Positions 11,121 through 22,849 of a stretch of 64,000 nucleotides of DNA are shown in pieces. This stretch comes from Hypericum androsaemum (lineage: Eukaryota > Streptophyta > Magnoliopsida > Malpighiales > Hypericaceae). Numbering within the stretch: the first letter of the stretch is position 1; each line of letters begins with the position of its first letter. A program made the position numbers and the translations under genes. The stretch is from positions 8,572,308-8,636,307 of the forward strand of contig OZ023184.1 in assembly GCA_963995505.1 (NCBI GenBank). The letters are read 5' to 3'. The notes beneath the pieces are model-generated. The model saw nothing but the letters and a program-made list of their open reading frames with translations, was not told where the DNA came from and did no database searches.

Positions 11121-13223
11121 ATGAGCTCGGCGCATCGGCAGTTCCAGCTCAGGGTCGACCCGCTCACCGGAAACTCCGAGTGGCTGGTCGTGGAAGAGGA
11201 CGGAGATGAGACGGGAACGAAGGACCTGCTCGCCACGACGTCGTACTTGGACATGCTCAACGACCGCCCGAGGAACCGAGCGTTCCGTGAAGCCATCGAG
11301 AAAACCGTCATTAAACCCTGCCACGTCATCGACATCGGTGCTGGTACCGGATTGTTGTCGATGATGGCTGCACAGGCGATGATGACGTCAGCAGGCGAGT
11401 GTGGGACATCGTCCTCGTCAATGGCATCTCCTGGTGCTCGGGGGACGGTGACAGCGTGCGAGTCGTACCTTCCGATGGCAAAGTTGATGAGGAAAGTGCT
11501 TCATGTCAATAGGATGGGGAGAGTAGTTGATGTTATAAACAAACGGTCGGATGAACTCCAAGTGGGTGTGGATATCCCTTCCCGAGCTGATATTTTGGTT
11601 AGTGAGATACTGGATTCCGAGTTACTGGGTGAAGGCTTAATACCGACTTTACAGCATGCACATGATTTTCTGCTTGTAGAAAATGCATCTACCGTTCCCT
11701 ATCGAGCTGTAACTTACGGCCAGTTGGTAGAAAGTCCAACGCTGTGGAAGCTTCATGATTTACATGGTAATGAAGCAAAAGCATCGGATGGTGTTCATCT
11801 TGCTCCAACTGGCTTGGATACAATATTGCGTGTCAAACGGCAACAGCATCCCATGCATTGTGATTCAAACTTAAATGACATAAAGCTGCTGTCAGAACCC
11901 TTTAAAGTTTTTGAATTTGATTTTTGGAAACGGCCCGACAGCTATGGTGAAAGCAAGCTGCTTATCAAGACAACCGACCAGGGTAGAGTTCATGCTGTGG
12001 TGTCATGGTGGGTACTTCAGCTTGATCGCGAGGGGACAATTTTCTATTCCACTGCTCCCAAGTGGATCCATTCTCCAATGCACATGAGAGCTGGCGACTG
12101 GTGTGACCACTGGAAACAGTGTGTTTGGTTTGTTCCTACAAATGGAATACCCGTATCCAAGGAGGAAGATGTCGTATTGCATGCTGTGCACACTGATACT
12201 AAGATCTTGTATGAAGTTGGAAACTCTGATCAAGAGGAACCGGGAAATTGCTTCAGTGATGGGGATTTTCACCTCTCACTATCTCCTGAACGAATTGCAA
12301 TCTATGGAGACACTGGGTGGCGGTCTTCCATGTTGAAGGCTCTAAGAAATACTTTGCAGGAAAAAGACGAACCGGTATGCTTAGTTGCAGATGATAGTGT
12401 TTCTTTAGCTGTTCTTGCCGCACATCTTTCAAAGAAGTCGCGTATCATTGCATTGTTTCCTGGTTTACGAGAGAAAGGCGCCGAATATCTACAGGCAGTC
12501 GCCAAAGCAAATGGTTTCAGTCCAGATCAAGTAGAAGTTTTTAATAAAAAGAAGAGTCTGACAATGGAAGATATTGGTCAGAAGGTGGATATACTAATTG
12601 CGGAGCCATACTACTATGGAAATGAAGGAATGCTTCCATGGCAAAACCTTCGATTTTGGAACGAACGGACTAGGCTGGATTCTCTACTTTCAGAAGATGC
12701 TATAATAATGCCATGCAGGGCAATCTTGAGGGCTTGTGCGATGTCCCTTCCAGATCTTTGGAGCAGTCGTCGCAACTTGGGTAAGGTTGAAGGCTTTGAC
12801 CATTCTGTTGTGAACGCGATGTTGGGGGCTTGTGGTGATTTGGCTGGACCAGAAGAGGGCCCTCTTCTACCCTTCTTCATCTGGCAGTGTGGCTATAGTA
12901 AAGAACTTAGTCATGCATTCACCATCATGGAATTTGATATCTCAAAGCCAATCGGTCCATGTCACGGTCAAGTTCAGATTGAATTTATAGAGCCCGGCTT
13001 ATGTCACGGATTCGCTCTGTGGGTCGATTGGGTAATGGATGCAAACAATTCCGTGGTCCTCTCGACCGGGCCAGATGAGAAATATTGGAAGCAAGGAGTG
13101 AAGTTTCTATCCCAGCCTGTGACGGTGGGGCTTCCTGGTTCGGGTGACTGTTGTTACACCGTAATTGAGGCGTCCTTCGATCCATCAAGTGGAGATCTCA
13201 GAATGGAGCATGTTTTCCGATAG
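11121..13223 (+). CDS. PRMT7: Protein arginine methyltransferase 7 (PRMT7), intronless
   Basis: The 700-residue product should transfer methyl groups from S-adenosylmethionine to arginines; family members mainly make monomethylarginine in cytosol and nucleus. Two methyltransferase modules are visible, as in the family. In the first, motif I VIDIGAGTGLLSMM is at residues 69-82 and the double-E loop SEILDSELLGEG at 161-172. In the second, IAEPYYYGNEGMLPWQNLRF begins near residue 493. The ATG at 11121 is chosen because homology starts with FQLRVDPLTGNSEW just after it; the frame is open further upstream, but that part is AT-rich and unlike the family. The full length is open with no intron, stop or frameshift. 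A run of ten A follows about 370 bp past the stop, and inverted repeats flank the locus, so it may be a retrocopy or transposon passenger. Confidence 0.9.
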   Translation: MSSAHRQFQLRVDPLTGNSEWLVVEEDGDETGTKDLLATTSYLDMLNDRPRNRAFREAIEKTVIKPCHVIDIGAGTGLLSMMAAQAMMTSAGECGTSSSSMASPGARGTVTACESYLPMAKLMRKVLHVNRMGRVVDVINKRSDELQVGVDIPSRADILVSEILDSELLGEGLIPTLQHAHDFLLVENASTVPYRAVTYGQLVESPTLWKLHDLHGNEAKASDGVHLAPTGLDTILRVKRQQHPMHCDSNLNDIKLLSEPFKVFEFDFWKRPDSYGESKLLIKTTDQGRVHAVVSWWVLQLDREGTIFYSTAPKWIHSPMHMRAGDWCDHWKQCVWFVPTNGIPVSKEEDVVLHAVHTDTKILYEVGNSDQEEPGNCFSDGDFHLSLSPERIAIYGDTGWRSSMLKALRNTLQEKDEPVCLVADDSVSLAVLAAHLSKKSRIIALFPGLREKGAEYLQAVAKANGFSPDQVEVFNKKKSLTMEDIGQKVDILIAEPYYYGNEGMLPWQNLRFWNERTRLDSLLSEDAIIMPCRAILRACAMSLPDLWSSRRNLGKVEGFDHSVVNAMLGACGDLAGPEEGPLLPFFIWQCGYSKELSHAFTIMEFDISKPIGPCHGQVQIEFIEPGLCHGFALWVDWVMDANNSVVLSTGPDEKYWKQGVKFLSQPVTVGLPGSGDCCYTVIEASFDPSSGDLRMEHVFR

Positions 13224-13605
13224 TTTCTTTTCCGTGGACATCTATGCATTCCAGTTTCTCCAAATGCCGGTGGACCAGCTCCCTCGCCTTCTCACTACCA
13301 TCTTTTATGGTTGCAAGTTGGCCAAAACGGAGCACTGGATGCTTGCTGTGATCAGACAATGAGCGCCTCGAGATTTATCGATGCCATTGTGCAGATCACA
13401 GGAGCTCAGAAGTTAAAGCCATCAGTAATGAACTGCTGCTGCAAACGTCAAAGGAAATGAAGGATGTTTATGTCAAACCAGACCAGTTTCGCCCGCTGGA
13501 TTCTTGTATACACCGCTTAAGCGATGTTTCCGTCTAACAGTTGCATCACATTTTGAGATTTCCTCTCGTTATAGTTCCATCAGCAGTTTCTGTATAAAAA
13601 AAAAA
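13224..13605 (+). other. PRMT7 3' flank ending in an A-run
   Basis: The 370 bp after the stop codon are of gene-like composition and are followed by ten A's at 13596-13605. This could be a 3' UTR with the poly(A) remnant of a retrotransposed mRNA. A matching target duplication was not found. Confidence 0.45.
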
Positions 13606-14044
13606 CAACCAAGGTTTTTAAAAACGCGGACAGACCGGAGGACGGACTGTTCGGACCACAATTTGGTCGAACCAATTGGACTATATTTCGATCGAACTGG
13701 TCTGACCATAATTTGGTCGAACCAGTCACATTGCACTTTGGTCGGACTGGTCGAACGTTTATTCGGTTAAAATTAATTAATTAACCAACATCAATAATTA
13801 ACCAAAAAAATTAACCAACATTAACAATTAACTAATAAACTAATATCAACAATTAACTAATTAAATTAACCAATTAACAAATTTACCTGATTAACCGACG
13901 ACGACTGGCGAGCGATCGGAGGCGACAGAACAGATGTGAGCGAGCGAACAAGTGGAGACGGGCGATGGCGAGCTAGCGAACGAGGCGAGGTGAGGCAGAG
14001 GTGAGCGAGCGAACGAGGAGATGGTGGCGACAAAGGACGAAAGG
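13606..14044. other. Degenerate short-motif and AT-rich stretch
   Basis: GGTCGAACCAGT-like motifs (13620-13760) repeat in both orientations and are echoed at 10885-10990 on the other side of PRMT7. A run of AATTAACCAAC units (13765-13890) and a GCGAGCGA-rich stretch follow. No gene was seen. Confidence 0.45.
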
Positions 14045-14345
14045 GGATTTTGGTTGTGTGACTAAAAAAAGTCAGATTCTGGTCTTTATAGTCCTTATCG
14101 ACCAAGATCTGACATTTTAGGTCGGATTGACCAAGATCTGACTTTTTTAGCCGGATGTTGAATTCGACTAAAAAAGTCGGATCTTGGTTAATCCGACTAC
14201 AAAAGTCGGATTTTGGTCCAAGATCCAACAAAAAAAATCGTTCGTCCCACGTGGACACCGAATCCACAATACCTAAAATTCGAACACTTTTTTCACAATA
14301 TCTAGTGAATAGTAACATCATTCAGTCATTTTATCCGATTTGGCC
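14045..14345 (-). repeat. Right copy of inverted repeat flanking PRMT7
   Basis: This is the reverse complement of the 10235-10500 repeat. It shares CACAATATCTAGTGAATA, the GTCCCACGTGGACACC block and several AAAAAGTCAGAT/AAAAAGTCGGAT motifs. Confidence 0.8.
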
Positions 14346-14412
14346 TTGTTAACGATGCGTCCAAATTCACCCCCACCCCCCCTAAAAATAGCTCACCCAA
14401 TCCAAGATAAAA

Positions 14413-17400
14413 GGGTTTTTGCCTAAAATGGTTCTACAATTGGTTTTTTTACGAATTTGATGTTACTGTTGGAAAAATTCCGGATATGGTGTATCTTTCT
14501 TAGATCAAATTTTTTTTCGATTCTCTCTTCTTAAATCGAAATTTTTTTTTGACCTGAGTTCAAAATCGCATTCAATTTTTCCATCTCTGTTCTCGTCGCA
14601 GATCGAAAATTTTTCCAACCTGGGGAGAGAGAAACTGCAGGTCGAAAAAAATTTCAATACAGAGCAACAACAATTTTTGATCTAGGGCAACACCGACCCT
14701 ACAAGTACCGGCCCCGGGACACTTTCGGTACAAAGAAAAATAAATTCCAAATTTTTTTCGATCTTCTCCTCCTCCGCCCGCCGATCCAGACGCCGTCGTC
14801 AGCCGACCTGTCCTCATCGTCGCCTGCCGCCGTTCATCCTTGTGGACGTCGTTGCCTTCCGCCGTCTACGCCGTTCGTCATCGTCGTTTGCCATCGTTCG
14901 CCCTCATCACCGTTGTCTCCGCTCTCGTCGTTCGTGCCATCGTCCTCCCCGCTAGGTAGTTTTAATTTTCTGATTTAATTATTAGTTAGTTAGTTAATTA
15001 GTTAATTTTATGATTAATTGTGTTCATTAATTTTATTTGTTGTTAGTAAGTTAATTGCACTACTTTTTTATCTTGTTTGATTTGTTGGACTATTGGATTT
15101 AAGTGTGGTTTGGTAGTTAGTTGATTTTCTGACTTAATTATTAATTTTCTGATTTATGTAACTTTCGCGGTTGTGCTTGCATTTTTACAATAAAAAAAGT
15201 CATACAATTAATTTGTAAATTAGTTTTATATTAGATTTTTGACTTCACAAGTTTTTAATGTTACCTGTAATTTTCATCACATTCTTCATGACGTCGTTCT
15301 TGAAGCGAGCGTTAAGATTGCTCACAACATGTCTAAGACAATATCGATGAGCAGTCTCCGAACTTTTTTCCCAACTATTGTTGTCCACCATTGTCCTCAA
15401 TATACCATTGTGCTGATCAGAAATAACACATATATTGCCTCGGTTGGGAATCACATGCATCTTGATTTGTCTCATAAACCAGGGTCACTACTGTTGTTCT
15501 CGCTCTCAACGAGGACAAATGCTATTACAATTATAAAATTATTCCCATCAATAGCAGTGACGATCAAGAGGGCATGCTTGTACTTTTCATACAAGAATGT
15601 TCCATCAATCTCCAACACATGGATGCAATGTTGGAAAGTTTCAATGCAGGGCTTGAAGCTCTAGAAAACTTGTCTGAAGATTTTTGTCTCAGGTTCAAGA
15701 GGAGCCACAAAATGGGCTTTGCCTGGCACGCAGTGATAATATTGCCATTGTACAATATTTACTCGATTCTTAGCCTTTCATGCCGCAAACTATTGCAGAA
15801 GGCGATTGTATGATTCGTCCCAATCCCCCCATAACTCCTTCAATACCCTCTCTCTTCCCCAGCGAGCCTTCTTGTAAGAGGGCTGGAATCCAATGCGATT
15901 TTGGATCTCAATAATTATAAACTTAATTGGAATCTTTGGTTGTACCGAAACTATATTCATAATTACTTCTGCAATGTGAGCAGAACAGAGTTATCGATGA
16001 TCTTTTGAAGGTCGTTCCGCACTATAAGTATGCGGGTGGGTGTATTTTACTATCTCCCAAGTAGGAAGCACTAATTCCTTTGCTGAGACACGGAGCTTCC
16101 ATTCACATCATTCTTCTCATTTTTTACACTTCACAGTGTAAGTGCGGGGTCTTGTTTCCTAAAGCTTAACCTCGCGCCACCCTTTCATTTAGAATATCTC
16201 GATCTCCATCGTTGCATCTTGTTTGGTATTTTAAATCGTACCCTCCTTTAAGTCACCATCATAGCTTTCATCCATTTTGGTATGAGCTCCCCAATCTTCA
16301 TCATAAATACTCATCAATTCTTGTTCACCATGCTCAATTGCAGCAACTTCATAATGCCCTTCAAACTGTGGTTCTCCATATTATTGTTCTTCTTCTTCTT
16401 CTTAGTATAGTTCTTCTTCTTCTCTGTGTTATTGTTGTTGTTCTTCTTCTTCGGTATGGAAATTTGTAGTTGCATATGGATGTACATCTGTAGGATCATA
16501 TCCAAACCAATCTGTTTGAATTTCATAATCATCAACATCAGTATCCCTTATAGAAGGAACAACAAGAGGCGTCACCATTGACGGACTATCTCGATCACCA
16601 CTCAGTAACTGGCTTTCATGAACAACCAATATTTGATAATTATTCGACACCCTCTTCTCCACAATGATTTCTAAAAAAATGACACTCTCGTACGGTCCTA
16701 CAAACCTGATCATTTTGTGATCCATGTTCCTAACATCTCCATCATTGTCAATAGGCATTAGATCAAAAAAATTTCTCTCAATAGGATATCTAAATAGGAG
16801 CCTACAAACCTCTTCACCAAGACCAATAGTCTTTTCATATATTTTTCTCAATAACACATCATAGGAGAAATCTTCATGAAACTTGAACTTTTTTTTAATC
16901 TACCGTTGTAATAAAAATCGATTTCACTGTTATAATATATATTTTTAATCATATTTCAAAGTTATTTGTACAGTCCGCAAAGCTATTATTAATAATATAA
17001 CAAAAAATAGTGATACATAATTAGAGTGGCTTAATCCATAAGTTCACAAAATAAAATTGCATAACAATATACTAAAATGAAATTGATGACAAAATATTCA
17101 TAATTATGTAAAGACTTCAAAATAAAGTTGCATAACAATCTTAAAAGTAACATACCTCAGACTTAAAAACAAGGAGAAGCAAACTCGTCTGTAATAAAAA
17201 CTCTTCCGGGAAGAGTGAGATTATATAGAAATTAAATCGAATTATATTTTTGATCTGGGTAACACCGAGTCGAAATTTTTTTTCGACCTCGAACTTTCTA
17301 TCCGAAAAAATTCACTTCCAAATTTTACCCGGATATAACCATCTGGATGACCCCAGGTCGAAAATAATATTCGACTTGGGAATTTCTCTCTCCGCAGGTC

Positions 17401-17647
17401 GAAAAAAATTTCGACAAGGAAACAAATTCGAAATATTTCCTCGATAATGAAAGTCGAAAAATTTAATGCGAATTTGAACCAGGTCGAAAACTTTTTTCGA
17501 TCTAAAGAAAGAGAATCGAAAAAAAATTTCGAAATGGGAAAAGAACATCATTTCTGCAATTTTTCAACAGTAACACTAAATTGGTCAAAAAATTCTACTA
17601 TAACACTACTTTGGGCAAAAACTCAGATAAAACACCTTCAAAAGGAA
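14413..17647 (-). mobile_element. MULE (Mutator-like) transposon, degraded
   Basis: A 3.2-kb element lies between two direct copies of AATCCAAGATAAAA (14399-14412 and 17648-17661), which include the presumed target duplication. The terminal regions are inverted relatives: left ...TTTTTGCCTAAAATGGTTC...GATGTTACTGTTG; right, reversed, ...TTTTTGCCCAAAGTAGTG...TAGTGTTACTGTTG. Both ends are rich in GTCGAAAAAAATTTCGA-type motifs. A broken transposase occupies the middle of the minus strand. Confidence 0.8.
15245..16857 (-). pseudogene. MULE transposase remnant (MURA-like)
   Basis: Minus-strand fragments in order: an acidic N-terminal part (16857-16429, with DWFGYDPTDVHPY); a middle part with WGREREV.KELWGDWDESY; then the catalytic region with CIHVLEIDGTFLYEKYKH, followed by ICVISDQHNGILRTMVD and AHRYCLRHVVSNLNARFKN. 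The DGTFLYEKY and ISDQHNGI segments carry expected acidic residues of the MULE DDE domain, and CLRH is the usual following motif. Several stops and frameshifts separate the parts and the C-terminal zinc knuckle was not found. The fragment is not functional as it stands. Confidence 0.85.
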
Positions 17648-17661
17648 AATCCAAGATAAAA

Positions 17662-18865
17662 TAAATAAATAAATGAATAAGAAAATAGCAACAGAAGTGT
17701 ACAATTTCGGATGCCCCCTTGGAGTTAGTGGAGTTTTTTATCCGATCAGTGGAGTGGAGAGTTTAGGTAGGAATTATTTCTTTTAAATGTTTTGTACTCT
17801 TTCATTTCATTTCTTTTTATCCATATAATAATAAAAGTTATCAGCCGTTTAATAACAAGAGTTGGAATCTAAAACGCCTTAAAAAATTCAACAAGATATT
17901 TAACATTTTTATGTTACAAAATTGAGTTTTTTATTAATTTAGTGCTTACTGGTGGTGCTCTCATAGTTTATTTCTAGAATTGGTAGAAAATATCAATATA
18001 AGCAAATATATAGATTCAAAATTACTGAAATGGACTTTTGAATTTTTTTAAATATATTTTAATATTTTGACTATAGTCTAAATTCTTATTTGCATACCAA
18101 CGTTTTTACAAGTAAATTTGTATAAGTGAATTGACTTCGTAGCAAATTTTAATTAGAATCTAGAGATCAAATCTAATTTTATATCATGTAACAAAAAGGT
18201 ACCATATATACAAAAGATTATTTGCCCCAGAAAAAAATATTTTCTAACACTAAGCTAAAACAAAACGTTGCTAGATTCCTTATTTTTTTAATAAATTTTT
18301 TTATTATTATATCAAAGAAAAAAAAGGTAAAAAGAGAGTTTTAAACGTCAAAAAGAGAAAAATATACATCAACATGCCTACCCACAAGTTAGATAGATAA
18401 AGAGCAACTTAGACCTCATCTAAAGTTAGCCTACACACGGATAGTTAAGAGAGAGCCACACAAATCCTAATCTAACCCTAGCCCATGATAGTCCACATTC
18501 CGGATAGTAACGAGAAACCGCACACACCCACGTACAAATGCATATGGGTTGCTCGATTCCTTAAGAAAACTATTTGTTGAAGTTGAACACTTCGTGTAAG
18601 AAAAAAATTATTTTTTGTCGAATATTTTTTATTTATTTTGGTAAGAGTGGTTGAGCACTTCAACTCTTTATTTTCTAAAATATATGCTGTTAAATGTTTT
18701 TTTAGTTTTTTTACTAATAAAATTGAATCTATGGTTGAGCCCCAAGAATTAAAATCACAAATATGTTGAATCTGATTCTAAATTTGAATCCAAATTCAAA
18801 TAAATGCATAAGAATATAGATAATCAGATATTTTTGATAAATAGTTTTTTATGTCAAATAAATAT
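17662..18865. other. AT-rich intergenic DNA
   Basis: No gene was recognised. An old repeat resembling 6465-6665 may lie at 18380-18545. Confidence 0.4.
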
Positions 18866-19195
18866 TTACACATTTATAAATAGGTGTTGATTTTCTTGTT
18901 TGCAATCAACGTTAAAATAATTCCATCCATCCATCCAACTCCAACCCATCACAGGATGAACATTAGGTAACTGGGCCAGACTGCAAAGACAATTATATCC
19001 TTTGGCACTACGCGACTTAATTTCGTTACAGTAAGTGACAAGGATGTTATTACAATGTTCTCGAGCAGACAAATCCTGAAACAATTGTCCATCTAAGGTA
19101 TTTCCATGTCCAATTTCCTTGGGCGCTGTTTCGAGGACTTTTTTAAGAGAGATTGCCCAATCATGATTTGAGTTGCGTAAATTTTTATAAAACAT
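18866..19195 (-). CDS. Unidentified 109-codon open frame
   Basis: The frame opens with ATG at 19195 and is less AT-biased than its surroundings. The product is cysteine- and asparagine-rich, with segments such as LKKVLETAPKEIGHGNTLDG and SRSAKGYNCLCSLAQLPNVH that look like real protein. I do not recognise the family. It may be a fragment of a captured or retroposed gene, since no upstream or downstream exons are visible and a copia LTR begins 90 bp away. Confidence 0.3.
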   Translation of the reverse strand: MFYKNLRNSNHDWAISLKKVLETAPKEIGHGNTLDGQLFQDLSAREHCNNILVTYCNEIKSRSAKGYNCLCSLAQLPNVHPVMGWSWMDGWNYFNVDCKQENQHLFINV

Positions 19196-19285
19196 TAAAA
19201 ATTATGTTATTAAGTATTTTAGATCCTTGTGTTCCAAAAATTGAAGCTTAAGATCTTTTTATAAATAAATTCTACTAGGGCAATT

Positions 19286-19608
19286 TGTTAGGAATTCAAC
19301 AACTTCGAGAATAATAACGTGCAAAGAACACGAAATTAGAGATTACGTGGTTTGACTTAATACCTACGTCCACGGGAAAAAATATGAACTTTTATTCATG
19401 GATCCGAGTCACAAAGCCTTAACTAACCATAGGGCAACACGTCTTTATATAATGGACGAACCCTTGGTGTACAAAAAACCTATCTAGGTCGAATCAGGAG
19501 TCTGAAACAAGAGCCGAGTCAAAATAAGAAAAAAAATATCTTGGCCACCACTTGCGATCGCTAGCAAGTTGGTGATTGCCAACTCCACTTTCCCGACAAA
19601 ACTCAACA
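19286..19608 (-). repeat. LTR of copia element 2
   Basis: It runs from TGTTAGGAATTC to CTCAACA. It contains the TATATAAAG promoter box on the minus strand (near 19445-19453) and is bordered by a polypurine tract. No second copy is in the window. Confidence 0.75.
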
Positions 19609-20099
19609 ATCTCCACCTTTGGCGAGAAGTCATCCATTGCGAAGAACCATGAAGCTCCACCCGAACTTCAACAAACTCCACCTTGATGAGATACCGCCCC
19701 ATGAAGAACTATGAGATCTTGCGAAACCAAACTGACTCCACCTCGAACCATAGATACGCCGCCATCAATAAGACCATCTCAACTTTCTCACCATTTTTAT
19801 CGTTCAATCACTTAGAGCCAGCCTCCAAGCTCGAGCTTCCGAGCCTGCTTGGCCTATTCCCTCCAATCTCCATTGAACCCCAACTAGCAAGTCCACCTGG
19901 TGAAGCAACCTTGTGACCCATAGACGCGCCCTCTATTTTTTGTTCAACCCCATGCTCCGCAACCTCGAACTGCTTCTCCGTTGGACCTTCTTGCCTCATA
20001 CCAATGCTGCGTGCCATAGCATACAAAGGGCAACCTTTTGTTCCACCAAGTAGAACCCTCGACATGCCACGAACTCTACCGTTCTATCTTGAGTGAGAT

Positions 20100-21273
20100 A
20101 CCTGATTCGCCCGTGGTGTTACCAACGGCTTTGCATTCCCCATGGAAAACCTACCGACCACATGTGACGTGTACGTGGCTTTAGACAACCATAGCGGGAA
20201 CTTGCTAACTTTGTCTCAGCGAATCTCAACTGCACTCAAACTATTCATGTCAAAGCCTTCGTTCCATCATACAAGAGTGTTCCCCCTCTCTATCGGACCA
20301 CAACGAGGTAATTCCATCTACAACCATGTTCTCCACTAACCTGTAGGTATTCCTGGCATCCCTTTCACCCTTCATCACCACCACAGCATCCTTATCCACC
20401 TCCATTAGCCCAACACAACCTTATAGTTGTACCCACTATAATCCAAGGCTCATAATGACATCAAATTCCTATCCAACTTCGGAACAAGCCTAACCCCACA
20501 TAATTTCTTCTCAACACCATCCCACATCTTGATCTGGATATCACCTACGCTAGCAATTCTACAAGCAGACCCATCACCCATAGTCACCACCTGAATCAAC
20601 GAACTTGTAGGTGTCGAACCACCCTCTCTTGGGCGTCATATGGAAAGAGTAAGCGCTATCCAAAATTTAAGAATCAGAAAGCTTTAGACATGATAAGGCA
20701 GAAAAAATATCACCATCCGACTCGTTCGAATATGAGGACATATTCACGAAACTCGATCCTTTTTTCTCGCGATCCCTAGTTCTTCTCAAAAAATCCTTCT
20801 TCACGTGCCCTTTTTCTCGGTACTCGAAGCAATTTTTTTTGAACCTCATTGACCCCGACTTGGATCCCCCATTCCTCCTTTGGTAAAATCCTAACAGAGC
20901 TTTTGTGATATCTTCCAACACCAGAGACTCCTTCCCCCAAGTTAGAGTTATAACCAAATTTTTGTAGAAGCTAGGTAAAGAATTCAGCAGCAACAATGCC
21001 TTGTCTTCTTCCACGAACTTCCACATCAACCTTTCTCAAGTCGCTCACAAGTTGACTGAAACCATTAATGTGTTAGCTCAAATTCGAGTCCTCCTTCATC
21101 TGCTCGTACAATCTTTGCTTAAGATAAAGCTTGTTCGACAAAGACTTAGACATATACATTGCTTCCAATTTCTTCCATACCTCAGCTGGTGACTCCTCAT
21201 ATATGACGTGATACATCACATCGACCGCCAAGTACAAGCGAACATACCATCCGATCATAACAGTGCAAACCAA
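20100..21273 (-). pseudogene. copia gag and protease remnants
   Basis: The minus strand reads gag as SLSNKLYLKQRLYEQMKEDS (21273-21073), then LLLLNSLPSFYKNLVITLTW and LEDITKALLGFYQRRN, then a degraded zinc knuckle CFEYREKGHVKKD with one cysteine replaced by tyrosine (21029-20667). Further left, conceptual translation gives SFHMTPKREWFDTYKS and VRLVPKLDRNLMSL, the copia protease/pre-integrase region. Frameshifts interrupt it. Confidence 0.8.
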
Positions 21274-22361
21274 TCGATCATAATAAAATAAACTATTAAA
21301 TCATAACAGTGCAAACTATTCGATCATAATAAAATAAACCATTCGATCATAACAATGAACCAAACGAAAACTAACAAATAATTACAAGTCAACTTCAAAC
21401 AATTACAGCAAGATACATCATTTTGGACAGAAAATCGATCCCGATCGTGGCCTACACACCAAAAAAACCCCAAGGTGACAACCAGCTAATCAAAGAGACG
21501 GAACGGCATCGAATCGAGGGGATCTCCACCGAATCGAGTCGAGACCTGGTAAGTGGTGTCAAACTTACAAGCTTGAGCCGCGAAATGAAGTTCGTCAAAA
21601 AAGAGAGAAATATAAACAAACCTCGACGGGATCTGGATCCATCCGACTAATTGTGGAGGACGAAATCAATACACAAAGCGGACGAGCGGAGAAAATAGAC
21701 GGATATGGAATTTTGGATGAGCGAAAAAAATAAAGATTAACAGAGATAAGCAATCCCTAAAACGTAGCCTATCAAATTCTTTTTGGGCAAAAATTAGGGG
21801 ATTCCAATTTGAAAAAAAAAACCTCTCTTCCCTATCCCGCGCCTAAAACTTAAAACCGAAAAATGAGTCTGAGAAGGGGTTGAAAGACCAATTTACTCCG
21901 ACTCAATCTGGACCATACGATCAACTTTAGGTTTTACGAAAATCCATCCGACGGCCCGAAAAAATACCAGGCCCGTACTGGGAGGAAATGTGTGTCCAGG
22001 CCTGAATCCAATTCCGGTTGTGTGGCTATGATAGCCATGTGAGGCGTATTTATTGTCAATGTTTACTGAGGTCGGTTCGTGCTGATAGCGGTAATTAATT
22101 GGAAGCAGGAATTGGTGGTGACTGTATTATTTCTTGATGTGCGTGCTAACAGAGGGAATTAACAATTCTGAGACGTGGAATTATGCCTCGACGGGTGTGT
22201 GGGTAGTTGGGACGATTTCATTCAGAATGAAAAGTTTAGGTATTTGTATGGGAAATACAAGACAATTTCTGGTTGGAAACTAACCTTAAAAATTATAGAA
22301 ATACGGAGAGTCAAATTCTAGCCATAAAAAATTTGGTACGAATCTTTTCAAACTTGGGTAA
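21274..22361. other. Intergenic DNA with short tandem repeat
   Basis: About two and a half copies of a ~46-bp unit (CGATCATAATAAAATAAAC core) lie at 21253-21355. The remainder holds no recognised gene; the 21423-21650 open frame has no family features. Confidence 0.45.
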
Positions 22362-22832
22362 TGAGAAAAGGAATCTCCGTGAGGAGGAAGATGATGAACA
22401 CACTCGAGCTATAGAATGGTGTATTCACACTTAGACTAATAATGATGTACAATGGGGTAATATATACAACTACCTAGAAATGAAAATCTTATCCTCTAAT
22501 TTAGCTAAGAAAAAAATCTTTAAGAAAAGGAAAAAATTAATTCAACCCACGTAAGATATCGACATATTTCTTGATTTCCGTGACCCAATCATAGTCAATG
22601 TTTAGGTAGTCCTTGTTGGCGAAGCAAATCGGCTATGTGTTTTGTGCTTCGAGACAGAGGGAATAAAAGGATGATGTGTTATGGGTCTGTTTCTTCGTCG
22701 CATGTTGGGCTTGCGCATGACGGGACCAGAAAGCCATAATGGATAGTTTAACGGTCGGCCCACCATTTCCTTTTTCTTCTTCTCTCCGGATTTTCTTCAT
22801 CTTTACACAAGCTGCTCGATGATATTCCTTCA
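22362..22832 (-). repeat. 3' LTR of copia element 3
   Basis: It shares long blocks with 26876-27337, such as AATAATGATGTACAATGGGG, TTGTGCTTCGAGACAGAGG and GATAGTTTAACGGTCGGCCC. Confidence 0.85.
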
Positions 22833-22849
22833 ATATCCTCCGGCAAGCT

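Larger units (their letters stand above)
19286..21273 (-). mobile_element. Truncated Ty1/copia element 2
   Basis: The 3' LTR (19286-19608) is followed on its right by the polypurine complement ATCTCCACCTTT, showing a minus-strand element. Inside are pieces of protease-region and gag coding sequence. Integrase, RT, RNase H and the 5' LTR are missing, so most of pol and the 5' end have been deleted. The right boundary is uncertain and may extend to about 21.7 kb. Confidence 0.75.

Noticed and set aside
15239..15664. 141-codon plus-strand frame
   Set aside because: Antisense to the MULE transposase core, which is clearly recognisable on the minus strand.
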